Shown: positions 11,531 to 22,470, counted from the stretch's first letter. The stretch is 64,000 nucleotides of DNA from Hofstenia miamia (GCA_004352715.1 SCFE01000035.1:1429412-1493411); one strand, 5' to 3'. Program-made: numbers and translations. Notes: generated by a model from the sequence alone, not told the origin.

Positions 11531-12086
11531 GCTCAAGTCAAAAACGTGGCCACTTTTCAAAATTTGATTATCATTAGTCTTCACATTAGATGGCACTGGT
11601 ACAATTAATAGTTCAAAACATTGGAAAATGCTCGAGGAATTTGTACCATACGCAACCTGCTTATATCCCGATTCATGGATCTTAGAACGACATGGGGCAA
11701 CCCCTCACACCTCAAAATCGACAAAAGAATTTTTTACCAATTATAATATTCAAGTTATGCAATTGCCACCGAATTCGCCAGATCTAGTAGCCCTAGAGAA
11801 CGTGTGGCAGATTCTGAAGGATTTTGTCGGGAAAAAGAATCCCACAAATCTGAAAGAATTAAAGAGTTACATCAAATACCCTAAAAAGTTAGAGTCCGTT
11901 TAATAGATTCAGCTTCGAGACGTTTATCTGCGTGTCACGCTTTGCATGGCAAACTTGTCAAATAACTTTGTCACCAGGTTACAAGCTGAGACAATTATAT
12001 TTTTAAATATATTTTATAAGCCTCTATTTGTAATTCGTTTTTATCAGCAATGTCTTTATAATGTGGCCACTTTTTTTTACTTGAGC
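11531..12086 (+). mobile_element. Tc1-family internal-deletion derivative (556 bp)
   Basis: The ends are inverted: GCTCAAGTCAAAAACGTGGC on the left, and GCTCAAGTAAAAAAAAGTGG when the right end is read in reverse. TA lies outside each end (11529-11530, 12087-12088), as expected for Tc1/mariner target duplication. The inside keeps only the C-terminal third of a transposase (about 11628-11903). GATPHTSKSTKEFF and LPPNSPDL..LENVW match the region around the second Asp and final Glu of Tc1 proteins. The second catalytic Asp (normally before GATPHTS) is His here, so no activity is possible. A diverged copy lies at 22476-23026. Confidence 0.8.
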
Positions 12087-12132
12087 TATTTTAATCGCAT
12101 TTATTCAGTGTATTATTTATTGTGAATTTTCC

Positions 12133-12740
12133 GTCATACTAAAAAATCAGATATAACTCCTATCTTTAAAAAAGGTGACAACTTAAACGCAAAAAATTGT
12201 AGACCCATCTTTATTACACATCCTTTAAAAAAACTCTTTGAAAATCTATTGTATATTCAAATAATCCATTCCTAAAATCTGTATACATTCTATCTCATAA
12301 ACAATATAGGTTTCGCAATGGCCATAGCACCCAAGACGCAATTCTATCTATTACTCAACAAATAAAGTCTAATATATTTCATAATAAATGCAGTGTTGTC
12401 GCATTATTAGACTTAAGTAAGTAATTTTGATATTTCGCACGATAAGCTTGTAAATTATAACTTTGGTGATAACTGAATTAATTTAATCATTAACCTCCTA
12501 GAAAACAGACAACTAAACAGTACAAAATCAAGCTATATTGCGACTGACCGTGGGGTGCTCCAAGGTACTGTTTTTGGCCCCTTTTAAATTTCAATTTATG
12601 TAAATATGCCGACGACACACGCCTAATAAGTACAGCAAAAAATGCTTTTTATGCTACAAAAACCTCCAAACAGATTTGGAAAAATGAAACAATTATTTTG
12701 AAAATCTTTACATCACAAAAGATAGCTATGATATAGAATA
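12133..12740 (+). pseudogene. Decayed jockey/CR1-like LINE reverse transcriptase fragment
   Basis: Several frames in order give RT landmarks: ITPIFKKGD then NAKNCRPI (RT block 1-2), RFRNGHSTQDAILSITQQ, VALLDLSK (block 3), GVLQGTVFGP (block 4-5) and KYADDTRLIS (the catalytic YADD box, near 12605). Stops and frameshifts separate them, so this is an old dead copy. It abuts the RLE-type element starting near 12744. Confidence 0.7.
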
Positions 12741-12743
12741 ATT

Positions 12744-15390
12744 ATGAAAACAAAAAAGAAAAAAGAAATAATTGGTTTAGATGAAAATGGAAATTTTATA
12801 AAGAGAATAAGCAAGGATGATAATGTAACACAGCAGTTATCCGATCTCTCCCTGACAACACATCCTACAAAGATAAGTTCTGGGCAGTACGGGAGTCACA
12901 CAGCAATTATCCGATCTCTCTCTGATAACACATTTTACAAAGCTAAGTACTTCTGAACCAAATATTAATAACAATTTTTTTGACTTTCATAAAACACCGT
13001 GTGTCTACCTTAAATAGAGTACCAAAAGGTTCTCGGAAATGCCTGGCTGAACTTTTCATAAAATGCCTAAACGATATTTTGAAAACACCCGACTCTGAGG
13101 AACATTGGCAAAAGTTAATGTCTTTATCTAAGAAGGTACTGAAATTACCCGAGCGTTCCGGAAAAAATAAAGCAAATTTAACTAATATTTTGAATAAAAG
13201 AATAAAGAATTTCACCTTCTCTCTGGATGTTAATGAAACTTTAAACAAACATAAGCCAAAGAAATCAAAAAATATTTCGCAAAATCGACTGATTTCAAAC
13301 AAAATTGAAAGTGGTGATATTAAAGGGGCTGTTCGTATTATTAGTAGTGATGATTCTGTTGCTGAGTGTAACATGGATGTTTACAACAAGCTCCTCAGTA
13401 AGCACCCTCAAAAAAATTCAGTTAGGGTTTTTAAAAATTTAGAAACTTCTGCAGAAATAAATTTTGGGGCTGTTAAAAATTATATTAACTCTTTTCCTCC
13501 TGGTTCTGCAGGTGGCCCTGACGGCTTGAAGCCCCAAATTTTGAAAGATCTTATCCACGAAAAAAATGGCGAAATAGCATCAATTTTGATACAAAAACTA
13601 ACTGATTTTGTAAATATCATTCTTCATGGTAATGTGCCTGTTTGTGTGCGACCAGTGTTTTTTGGGGCTAATTTAACTGCTTTGAATAAAAAGGACGGAG
13701 GAGTTCGACCTATTGCCGTGGGAAACACTTTCAGACGGCTAGCGTCTAAATGTGCTGGCTTTTTAGTAAAAAATGAACGTATTGCAAGCTACAAGAATGT
13801 GCAACTTGGATATGGAGTGCCGAAAGGATGTGAATCAGCCGCCCATGCAGTTCGGAATTACATAAACTCAATTGATGACGATAATTTTGTGCTTTTCAAA
13901 GTTGATTTCAAAAATGCTTTTAATTGTATTGACCGTGAAAAATTGCTGCTAACCATTTACGAAAAGTATCCTGCTATTTTTAATTATACTAACAACGCTT
14001 ATGGACAAAACTCATACCTGTTTTTCGGTGATCAAATAATTTTATCTAGTGTAGGAGCTCAGCAAGGAGATCCTGAAGGTCCTCCTCTTTTTTCAGATAT
14101 AATAAATCCTATTATACAAAATTTTTCTTGTGATTTAAACGTTTGGTACCTTGATGACGGCAACTTTGCAGACAATTATCAGAAAGTCATTGCTATGTAC
14201 AGTTATCTCAAAACGGAAGCGGAAAAAATTGGTCTATCTGTTAACCCTAGCAAGTGTGAAATTGTCTTTTTAGGTTCACCTGTTAATGGGAAAAAGAAAA
14301 AAATCATGCAAGAATTCTACGAAGTATGCCCTGGCGTAAGTGAAACCGAAATAAAGGACTTAGTTATCCTTGGGGCACCAATTGGAGATAAGGCTGTTGA
14401 GAATTGTTTATCAGAGAAACTTAATACTTTCTCTAATATGGCTAAAAATTTGGAAAAAATTGACACACATTATGCTTTTTTTCTTTTAAAAAATTGTTTA
14501 CATGTGCCTAAGATGAACTATTTTTTGAGGACTGCTCCTTGTTTTCTTAAAAAGGAAATTTTAATTAAATTTGATCAATGTCTAATTGAATGTTTGAAAA
14601 AGACATGCAACATTGGGTTAAATTCTCTCGCCTCCATGCAAATACAGCTACCCGTACGTCTTAGTGGAATGGGTATCCCCTCCGTTGTAAATATTGCCCT
14701 TCAGCTTATTTAGCGTCTGTGACTGGATCTTTCAACTAATAAGCAATATATTGCATGGCAAGACACTTCCCGACATTTATTCTAATTCAGCCCTCCGTGC
14801 ATTGCAAAACCAAGTGACCTCCACTGTTTTACCCTGTGACTCACCTTTTCAAAAGGATTGGCTGGAACTGGTACATGAAAAAATTTATAGTGACATCATT
14901 TCCGGATGCAACGAATACAATAAAAAAAGATTAACCGCCTTTAAAGGCAAATTTCAAGGTTCCTGGTTGAATGCACTGCCATCAAAATCTCTGGGTTTAA
15001 AATGTACTGACGCTTAATTTAGAATTAGTTTTGCTCTACGTACGGGCTCTAAAATTTGTGAAAAATATATTTGTTCATGCGAAACACCTGTTGATGAATT
15101 AGGTACCCATGGGTTATCTTGCAAGAAGAGTGTTGGCAGGTTTAGCCAACATAGTCACCTAAATGATTTTTTTAAACGCACAATAGGTACTGCCGGTTAC
15201 AATTCTGTTTTAGAGCCACCAGGTTTATGTCGAAGCGATGGGAAACGACAAGACGGAATGACCTTAATACTCTGGTCTCGCGGACAATCTCTCGTGTGGG
15301 ACGTCACCGTTGTGGATTCACTGGCGCCTAGTCACATTTGTCGGGACGTTAATCATATCAAAGAGGCCGAGGAACGCAAAGCTGCAAAGT
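12744..15390 (+). mobile_element. RLE-type non-LTR retrotransposon (R2/R4/NeSL-like), inactivated
   Basis: The coding sequence starts no later than the ATG at 12744 and is disrupted around 12900-12980 by a roughly 70-bp tandem duplication and a frame change. It then runs open to 14713. Landmarks are PPGSAGGPDGLKPQ, LTALNKKDGGVRPIAVGNTF, VDFKNAFN (first catalytic Asp), GAQQGDPEGPPLF and WYLDDGNF (YLDD box, near 14142). After a frameshift near 14695 and an in-frame TAA at 15015-15017, the same protein continues with CSCETPVDELGTHGLSCKK, a C-x-C-x9-H-x4-C knuckle. DGKRQDGMTL and LVWDVTVVD then follow, resembling the PD..(D/E) core of restriction-like endonucleases. RT plus CCHC plus RLE at the C-terminus is the signature of RLE-type LINEs. 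Two disabling lesions and QD for PD indicate an inactive copy. The 3' end falls in the next gap. Confidence 0.75.
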
Positions 15391-15397
15391 AAAAGTA

Positions 15398-16397
15398 NNN
15401 NNNNNNNNNNNNNNNNNNNNNNNNNNNNNNNNNNNNNNNNNNNNNNNNNNNNNNNNNNNNNNNNNNNNNNNNNNNNNNNNNNNNNNNNNNNNNNNNNNNN
15501 NNNNNNNNNNNNNNNNNNNNNNNNNNNNNNNNNNNNNNNNNNNNNNNNNNNNNNNNNNNNNNNNNNNNNNNNNNNNNNNNNNNNNNNNNNNNNNNNNNNN
15601 NNNNNNNNNNNNNNNNNNNNNNNNNNNNNNNNNNNNNNNNNNNNNNNNNNNNNNNNNNNNNNNNNNNNNNNNNNNNNNNNNNNNNNNNNNNNNNNNNNNN
15701 NNNNNNNNNNNNNNNNNNNNNNNNNNNNNNNNNNNNNNNNNNNNNNNNNNNNNNNNNNNNNNNNNNNNNNNNNNNNNNNNNNNNNNNNNNNNNNNNNNNN
15801 NNNNNNNNNNNNNNNNNNNNNNNNNNNNNNNNNNNNNNNNNNNNNNNNNNNNNNNNNNNNNNNNNNNNNNNNNNNNNNNNNNNNNNNNNNNNNNNNNNNN
15901 NNNNNNNNNNNNNNNNNNNNNNNNNNNNNNNNNNNNNNNNNNNNNNNNNNNNNNNNNNNNNNNNNNNNNNNNNNNNNNNNNNNNNNNNNNNNNNNNNNNN
16001 NNNNNNNNNNNNNNNNNNNNNNNNNNNNNNNNNNNNNNNNNNNNNNNNNNNNNNNNNNNNNNNNNNNNNNNNNNNNNNNNNNNNNNNNNNNNNNNNNNNN
16101 NNNNNNNNNNNNNNNNNNNNNNNNNNNNNNNNNNNNNNNNNNNNNNNNNNNNNNNNNNNNNNNNNNNNNNNNNNNNNNNNNNNNNNNNNNNNNNNNNNNN
16201 NNNNNNNNNNNNNNNNNNNNNNNNNNNNNNNNNNNNNNNNNNNNNNNNNNNNNNNNNNNNNNNNNNNNNNNNNNNNNNNNNNNNNNNNNNNNNNNNNNNN
16301 NNNNNNNNNNNNNNNNNNNNNNNNNNNNNNNNNNNNNNNNNNNNNNNNNNNNNNNNNNNNNNNNNNNNNNNNNNNNNNNNNNNNNNNNNNNNNNNNN
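15398..16397. other. Assembly gap, 1,000 N
   Basis: Exactly 1,000 N. It cuts off the 3' end of the RLE-type element, and its right edge is (TA)n. Confidence 0.95.
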
Positions 16398-16798
16398 TAT
16401 ATATATATATATAGCCTTCAACACCTAAATTCGAGCTTAGTCTTCAGTAAACTGCAGCACAATTTCGGAAAATTTGTGAAAAGTAGATTAAATTATATAT
16501 AATATTTGATTTTTTTCATTAATTGATGTTTGTGGAGAATCTTGTTGATGTAATGCATAAAGTTAAAGTAGAAGTTGACTTTTTAAGGAATTTTCTAGGT
16601 AGTGCTGCAGCATTTATATCAATCATTAAATATAGTATCATAGACATTTGATTGTATGAGTTCACTAATGATTAGACAAGAAGCGTCTTGAATTTATACA
16701 ATAACACGTATTAATTCTTGTTATTAATACTCATAGCAATAATAGAAACTATACAAAACACATTTTTCTCGACTTAAAAGAAGTAGAGAATGTTTTAG

Positions 16799-17079
16799 AT
16801 GATTCAGAAGAAAGCGATTGAGTTTTTCTTCTTATTCAGTTGCTTTATTCTGATGTTTCTTGAAGGAGTCAATGAATCCATCATTGGGCCAGTGTATCCC
16901 CTAAGAGCTAAAACTCATCATGGAGCAGGAGAGTTTTCGATTGGATTAACATTGGCAATGTTTCCATTAGGACAATTTTTTGGATCAATCGTTTTAGCAA
17001 ACTTCAGATTTCAATCTCATATTCGCTTCGTGTTCAACGTTGGTGCTATCTGTTCAGCATCATCCATTGCGATATTTGG
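16799..17079 (+). CDS. SLC18B1-like transporter, orphan exon 1 (copy A)
   Basis: It encodes the same 93 residues as exon 1 of copy B (27487-27767): a first membrane helix (FFFLFSCFILMFLEG), the loop GPVYPLRAKTHHGAGEFS, a second helix (LTLAMFPLGQFFGS) and most of a third, ending IAIFG at a gtaatt donor. No matching exon 2 follows before the next copy of exon 1, and the contig ends in a gap at 17625. As assembled it is a partial gene; most likely it is another haplotype of copy B rather than a separate locus. Confidence 0.75.
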
Positions 17080-17239
17080 GTAATTTTTTAATATTATAAA
17101 TATTTTGAATCACTGAATTTCTTCACTCCTATCTCGAATTAATTGGAAATGTTTTGTTGAAATAAAACTAATATTTGAGCAATAATCTTGACTGAATCTA
17201 CATATTGCAATCATATTTTTCTTCTTCTGTGACGCTGGG

Positions 17240-17246
17240 NNNNNNN
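17240..17246. other. 7-N gap, mis-sized
   Basis: The near-identical copy carries about 78 bp at this position (27928 to about 28005), so the true gap is roughly tenfold larger than drawn. Confidence 0.9.
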
Positions 17247-17624
17247 TCATACGTAACTGTATATTGCATAGGTTTGTTTTACTCAAATCTGATATTTGCA
17301 AGAGAACGAATCATAGCTTCATGTATTTTGCTCAATAATCATGAAAAGACTTGGAAGCTCCTCATTTTGTAAATCCTTTCACAACAAACTCGAGTTTGGG
17401 AACTTTGCAAAATTTAAATTCCAAACCCAACCTGAATTCTTGCATACCTCTCAGCAATTACTATAAAAGCAAAATAGGAAAGCAATGTTACAAAATTTAA
17501 TACAACATTTTTTAATTGGCAACTTATAACAATATTAATTACAAAATGTCATGGACTGATCTCTTAAAATTCAACCCCGACCCAACCTAACTTGTAAGAA
17601 TTAGGGTACCCTTTCTTGTGCCAA

Positions 17625-18624
17625 NNNNNNNNNNNNNNNNNNNNNNNNNNNNNNNNNNNNNNNNNNNNNNNNNNNNNNNNNNNNNNNNNNNNNNNNNNNN
17701 NNNNNNNNNNNNNNNNNNNNNNNNNNNNNNNNNNNNNNNNNNNNNNNNNNNNNNNNNNNNNNNNNNNNNNNNNNNNNNNNNNNNNNNNNNNNNNNNNNNN
17801 NNNNNNNNNNNNNNNNNNNNNNNNNNNNNNNNNNNNNNNNNNNNNNNNNNNNNNNNNNNNNNNNNNNNNNNNNNNNNNNNNNNNNNNNNNNNNNNNNNNN
17901 NNNNNNNNNNNNNNNNNNNNNNNNNNNNNNNNNNNNNNNNNNNNNNNNNNNNNNNNNNNNNNNNNNNNNNNNNNNNNNNNNNNNNNNNNNNNNNNNNNNN
18001 NNNNNNNNNNNNNNNNNNNNNNNNNNNNNNNNNNNNNNNNNNNNNNNNNNNNNNNNNNNNNNNNNNNNNNNNNNNNNNNNNNNNNNNNNNNNNNNNNNNN
18101 NNNNNNNNNNNNNNNNNNNNNNNNNNNNNNNNNNNNNNNNNNNNNNNNNNNNNNNNNNNNNNNNNNNNNNNNNNNNNNNNNNNNNNNNNNNNNNNNNNNN
18201 NNNNNNNNNNNNNNNNNNNNNNNNNNNNNNNNNNNNNNNNNNNNNNNNNNNNNNNNNNNNNNNNNNNNNNNNNNNNNNNNNNNNNNNNNNNNNNNNNNNN
18301 NNNNNNNNNNNNNNNNNNNNNNNNNNNNNNNNNNNNNNNNNNNNNNNNNNNNNNNNNNNNNNNNNNNNNNNNNNNNNNNNNNNNNNNNNNNNNNNNNNNN
18401 NNNNNNNNNNNNNNNNNNNNNNNNNNNNNNNNNNNNNNNNNNNNNNNNNNNNNNNNNNNNNNNNNNNNNNNNNNNNNNNNNNNNNNNNNNNNNNNNNNNN
18501 NNNNNNNNNNNNNNNNNNNNNNNNNNNNNNNNNNNNNNNNNNNNNNNNNNNNNNNNNNNNNNNNNNNNNNNNNNNNNNNNNNNNNNNNNNNNNNNNNNNN
18601 NNNNNNNNNNNNNNNNNNNNNNNN
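17625..18624. other. Assembly gap, 1,000 N
   Basis: Exactly 1,000 N. It separates the redundant copy-A contig from a LINE fragment. Confidence 0.95.
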
Positions 18625-18914
18625 CTTCTGTAACACTCCTTACAACTATCCTCTCCAACACTTTATTGACTTTTGCTGTCTCTACTGCTAGCTTACTTCT
18701 CTTAACTCCTTTGATTCTTATTATTATTATTATTATTATTATTATCTGTCCACTTGTGACGTTGTTCATTGGTCTGTGTGGATCCTATACTGCCACTTCT
18801 CGAGTGCACACTCCCGTTTGTGGAGTCCGCCTGTTGTCCGCAGATTCTTAGCATCCTCTGATCATTTAAGGGCTGCCGGGGACTAAGGGCCTTTGCTCTT
18901 TCATGACTTGTCAT
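18625..18914 (-). mobile_element. LINE 5' ORF, internally deleted with an ATT repeat at the junction
   Basis: Minus strand, the same family as 1-614. The frame from 18914 reads MTSHERAKALSPRQPLND and then GSIGSTQTNEQRHKWTD. It then enters an ATT microsatellite (about 18717-18745, read as poly-Asn) and resumes with KLAVETAKVNKVLERI and VRSVTE. Compared with the window-start copy, the whole W..EE..LECY domain and its charged linker (about 100 codons) are missing and replaced by the repeat. The fragment enters the gap at 18624. Confidence 0.7.
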
Positions 18915-19155
18915 CAGTGACTAGGATTGTGTTTGATTTTGGACTCCCATTGTCCTAGGAAGTTGCCAACTGAGGCTTAAGAGACCATTCTGCCCCATGA
19001 GCTTTCATTTTGGACTGCCCTTGTTCTAGGAAGCTGCCAACCAAGGATTTAGAGTTCTTCCTACCCTGTGAGCTAAGCATCCAGTTTTGTAACTACGACA
19101 CAGTTGCTTAACCTCAGCTCACCAATCTGCGTCTTTACCAACTGCGCTCCCTGCC
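18915..19155 (-). mobile_element. Alternative 5' leader of the LINE with an A-box-like motif
   Basis: Upstream of the shared ORF start, this copy has a leader unrelated to the tRNA-like one at 631-688. Read on the minus strand it begins with GAGCGCAGTTGGTAAAGACG, which fits a tRNA A box, followed by GAGGTTAAGCAAC. Two imperfect copies of a unit containing GTTGGCA(A/G)CTTCCTAG(G/A)ACAA follow (near 18955 and 19025). I infer a Pol III-type 5' region, which is less certain than for the first copy. Confidence 0.35.
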
Positions 19156-19157
19156 CA

Positions 19158-19195
<38 letters not shown>
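19156..19195. repeat. ATT microsatellite
   Basis: About 12 uninterrupted ATT units at the outer end of the LINE leader. A shorter ATT run sits at the internal deletion of the same element. Confidence 0.9.
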
Positions 19196-19197
<2 letters not shown>

Positions 19198-21190
19198 TGT
19201 GTTTATTAGTTTGTAGCTTTAGATTTGTTTATATTTTATTTTATTCGTAACTTTTTAGCAAATATATTGCTTTGACTTTATTATGTTCTGTCGATGTAAA
19301 GGGCACTTTTAAGTTTTTTGGTCAAATTCTTTTCAATTCTAATTTCATGATCTCATTGGTTGTCTGATAAAGACTATCACACGAACTATTACTGCAAATA
19401 TATTTATGTAATTCGCTAAATGAGCAGCTAGAGGCATTGAGTCGAGTTTATGAAATTGCTTAGAGTTCTAGCAAATGTAGATTACGCATTACAAACGTTT
19501 ATCTTGAAATGAATATAAATACTATTGCTTAAGAAACTAACCATGAACATAAAAAAGTCATTCCATGTAGCCAACAAATGCTTCAAGCTATGAACTACTT
19601 AAAAGTGTCAATTCTCAACCAAAACCTTGTATCTGGCGGACCTACAAATTTATTTCATTTTAGTCATTTTAACTTCGTAAATTCATAGAATCATTTCTAT
19701 ATCTCATGTTGTAGTTGTCTAAATTTTGTCTAAATACAAGTGTAGATGCTCCTAGCTTAACTTTCAGCAACTTTTCAGCCCCTCCTCTTTAATGACATTC
19801 TCCTGCAATTTAATTGCGACCTTTTGCATGAGAATTACTTGACAATTCCATTAAAGTAATTAAAATAGACGCCTAAATTGTGTTACCTCCCATTAACGAA
19901 AAGGTAAATTGAAGAAGAACGAATTACTTTAATAAATCAAAAATGTAATTTCGTGTGAACAATGTAAAGTGTCATTGAACGTTACATTTAATTGAAATAT
20001 TTAGTGTTCCATGCATAATTGATTTTAATAAAAACATCTCTAAAATTGCCATCTTCTAATGAATTTATTTGAATACAGACCCACAATTTGTCGAACTGAC
20101 TGGTTTTAAAGATTTAAGCCAATAATTGACACACGACGTGTATTAGAAATATCTAGTGTGTCAAAAATGTTGCGAGCAAAAATTGAAAACCGTCAAATTA
20201 TATATTTTTACCAAGAGTGGTCTATATGTAAGGTCATCCATCCGAACATTCGGCTCTTTTCCAAGTCTGATACAGACTGCTCAATCCATTAATTTAATAC
20301 AGACAAAATATCTTTCATGCATTTGTTTAATTTTCATTGATATTAACTTCGAATTCCTATGAATTTCCAAATATATCTATTTTCGAATTTTGCCAAATGT
20401 TTAAAAACACAAATATTTAACGTGACCTCCTTTGCACATAGTATATTCCATATCTAGCTTCTTTAACAAATGTAGAAATGGCAGTAGGAATTTCTTTGCG
20501 GTTCATGGAAAATTTATGTGTATTTTTTTATCTAAAAGTGCTGTAAAGAACTTTGTAGCTATGTCTTACAATTTCGTATCTATATTGTATATCGGTCCCA
20601 TACAGTACAATTCACTTTGAATAATTTAATCCTCCATACTTTGAGTACTTCATCCTACGAAGCTCTTGCCGTTTGAATTTGAATAAAGCCTTAAGAAACA
20701 ATGTGATGCAAAAAGGCATTTCCAGATTTCACAATATTAAGTGCTTATGCACCAAAATTCTAGAATTGATATTTTTAGATTTTATCTGAAAAGTACATAC
20801 AATATGCACAGAAATTATAAGCAATACAAACATTCAGTAAAATTTACAGAGATCTATATTATCTTTCAGCATACGAATATTATGATCTTGCACAATATAA
20901 TGGGAATTATAAAATTGAAGACTATTCAATATTTGAAGGCATATACTTTCTATTATGAAGCTCCAAGTATCCAATTATTTGCAATACCTTTAATTAGTGT
21001 CAATTGTATTATTAGTGTAAATTATGCCAATAGAAAACATTACTGATGATAATGGTTATGCTATAAACATTTAATCCATTGATGAACATTTAATAATATT
21101 GATTGTACAATATCATTGTGCCATTCTCAATAAACAGGTTAAACACAACTTTAATGAAAAAATTAAAAAACTAGAAAACCACTCGGAGAG
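19196..21190. other. No supported gene
   Basis: AT-rich sequence. The short open frames have no recognisable motifs, no consistent splice signals and no codon structure, and I found no RNA gene or repeat. Confidence 0.5.
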
Positions 21191-21345
21191 CGCAGACCTC
21201 CGCCACGCAGCTTGTGTCCCCCGGATCAGCACCAAAATTCAATGGATTCCTCCCTGGAGAAAATTTGAGGTCAATCTTTCTATTACTTTTTCCGTAAAGT
21301 TGCTAACAGTCAAACTAACCAACGCTACCTCCTTGGCGGAGGTAA
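21191..21345. mobile_element. Short GC-rich element with ACCTCCGCCA inverted ends
   Basis: About 150 bp begins GCAGACCTCCGCCACGCAGC and ends CTTGGCGGAGGTAAAT, so the ends are inverted copies of ACCTCCGCCA. The patch is much richer in G+C than its surroundings. It has the general look of short interspersed elements I associate with many aquatic animals, ending in a TTGGCGGAGGTAA-type sequence. There is no coding potential. The class (MITE or SINE) cannot be fixed from one copy. Confidence 0.45.
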
Positions 21346-21423
21346 ATATATATTTCGATTTACAAAGCCATCGTCAGTTTCTTTGCAAAATTATTTCCAC
21401 TAAACTTACTTGATTCTATAATA

Positions 21424-21760
21424 ATATTTTATCTCACTAAATCTTAATTTTGGATAGCAAAAATTTATGTACGTAATCATCTTTGGCATTTAGACTTGGT
21501 TGAAATGATTTAATTAAAATACTTTCAAAGATTTCGAGATGTTTTGCTTCGGTATTCCTTAAAATTTTTACGTTGTAACTTAGTCCTTGATCTTTTAGAT
21601 GTTTTTAAATAGTTGATTAGTTTCATGTTCTTTTGTTCTTTTGCTTAGTTGCCGACCACAATATCCAATATAACCTTCTTATAATTTTTCACCACAGGTG
21701 CATTGAATCTTATTAAACACATTAGATTTATCGGACATATTTATAGCTGATTTTAGAACA
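21424..21760 (-). pseudogene. Penelope-like element GIY-YIG endonuclease fragment
   Basis: Two minus-strand frames together give one domain. The first, from about 21745, reads SDKSNVFNKIQCTCG, a stop, then GYIGYCGRQLSKRTKEHE. After another stop and a frameshift, the second reads GLSYNVKILRNTEAKHLEIF then ESILIKSFQPSLNAKDDYVH. This order (C.CG..YIG.T.R.L..R..EH, then VKIL..E....L.I.ES..I....P.LN) is the GIY-YIG nuclease at the C-terminus of Penelope-like retroelements. The TGY Thr is Cys here. Stops and a frameshift make it dead. I saw no matching RT beside it. Confidence 0.65.
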
Positions 21761-22094
21761 AGCACAGCAGACACTAATGAAATATTAGAAAAAAACTGCC
21801 GACGTAATTAAATTTTGATTTTTGGTGGGGAGAAAAACTCAAGCTTAATCATGATTCTTATAAAAAGCTGTCTATGTGTAGTCATTTGCTGTGAAACAAA
21901 ATTGATGCTGAAAGTGTGCTACTGAATTCCTAGGTCTTAAAAATTTTAAAGGAAAACAGAAAAGTAATGAATCTCATTAATAACTATTGATCTTCTTAAT
22001 CAAAGCAATGTATGAAATTTTTTAATATTGTTTGTGAATTTAACAAAAAATTACAAAAATTCTAATGCATGATCTTAAAATTTCGCAGAATGTA
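21761..22094. other. No supported gene
   Basis: AT-rich stretch where the Penelope RT would lie if the element were complete. I could not recognise RT motifs in it. Confidence 0.4.
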
Positions 22095-22470
22095 TACATG
22101 TAAACGAGTGCATCAGTAACTTTAAAAGTATATTGAGCACTAAAACGCATCATTAAAGTCTTTGCAAGTCGTTGATTTCTTTACATGTGCTTTACAGATG
22201 TGCGTTCTAAGATAATAACGCAATGTTTTAGGATATGAAATTAAGATTTTCTAATGAGCAGCTTATAATATAACATGATATTATTGTAAAATTTTTATTA
22301 TTTTATTAATTAAATGCGATGTTACTATTAAACTTGAAGCATTTTCATGATAAAATTCAAATTAGTTTCCACTTTGCAATATTCACAAGAATTGCTTTAC
22401 TAAACATTAACGCAGCTTAAACGCTGTTGTTAAGTCTTTGTAAGTGCGTATAGTTCTTATAAACTGCGTG
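22095..22470. repeat. Dispersed non-coding repeat, copy 1
   Basis: About 370 bp closely matches 47108-47455, including CTTTGCAAGTCGTTGATTTC and AAGATAATAACGCAATGTTT, with a few indels. A motif like GTGCGTRTAGTTCTTA occurs near the right edge of both copies. It has no ORF and the class is unknown. Confidence 0.8.

Larger units (their letters stand above)
16398..17624. repeat. Contig nearly identical to 27155-28383
   Basis: From about 16466 on, this stretch matches 27155-28383 base for base apart from roughly 1% substitutions and one gap. It is bounded on both sides by 1,000-N gaps and contains only exon 1 of the transporter. The 7-N gap at 17240-17246 stands where the other copy has about 78 bp. 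I read it as an allelic or redundant contig placed in the scaffold, although a recent duplication is possible. Confidence 0.85.

Noticed and set aside
21099-21413. 104-codon plus-strand frame
   Set aside because: It runs across the short GC-rich element; the apparent coding look comes from that repeat's composition.
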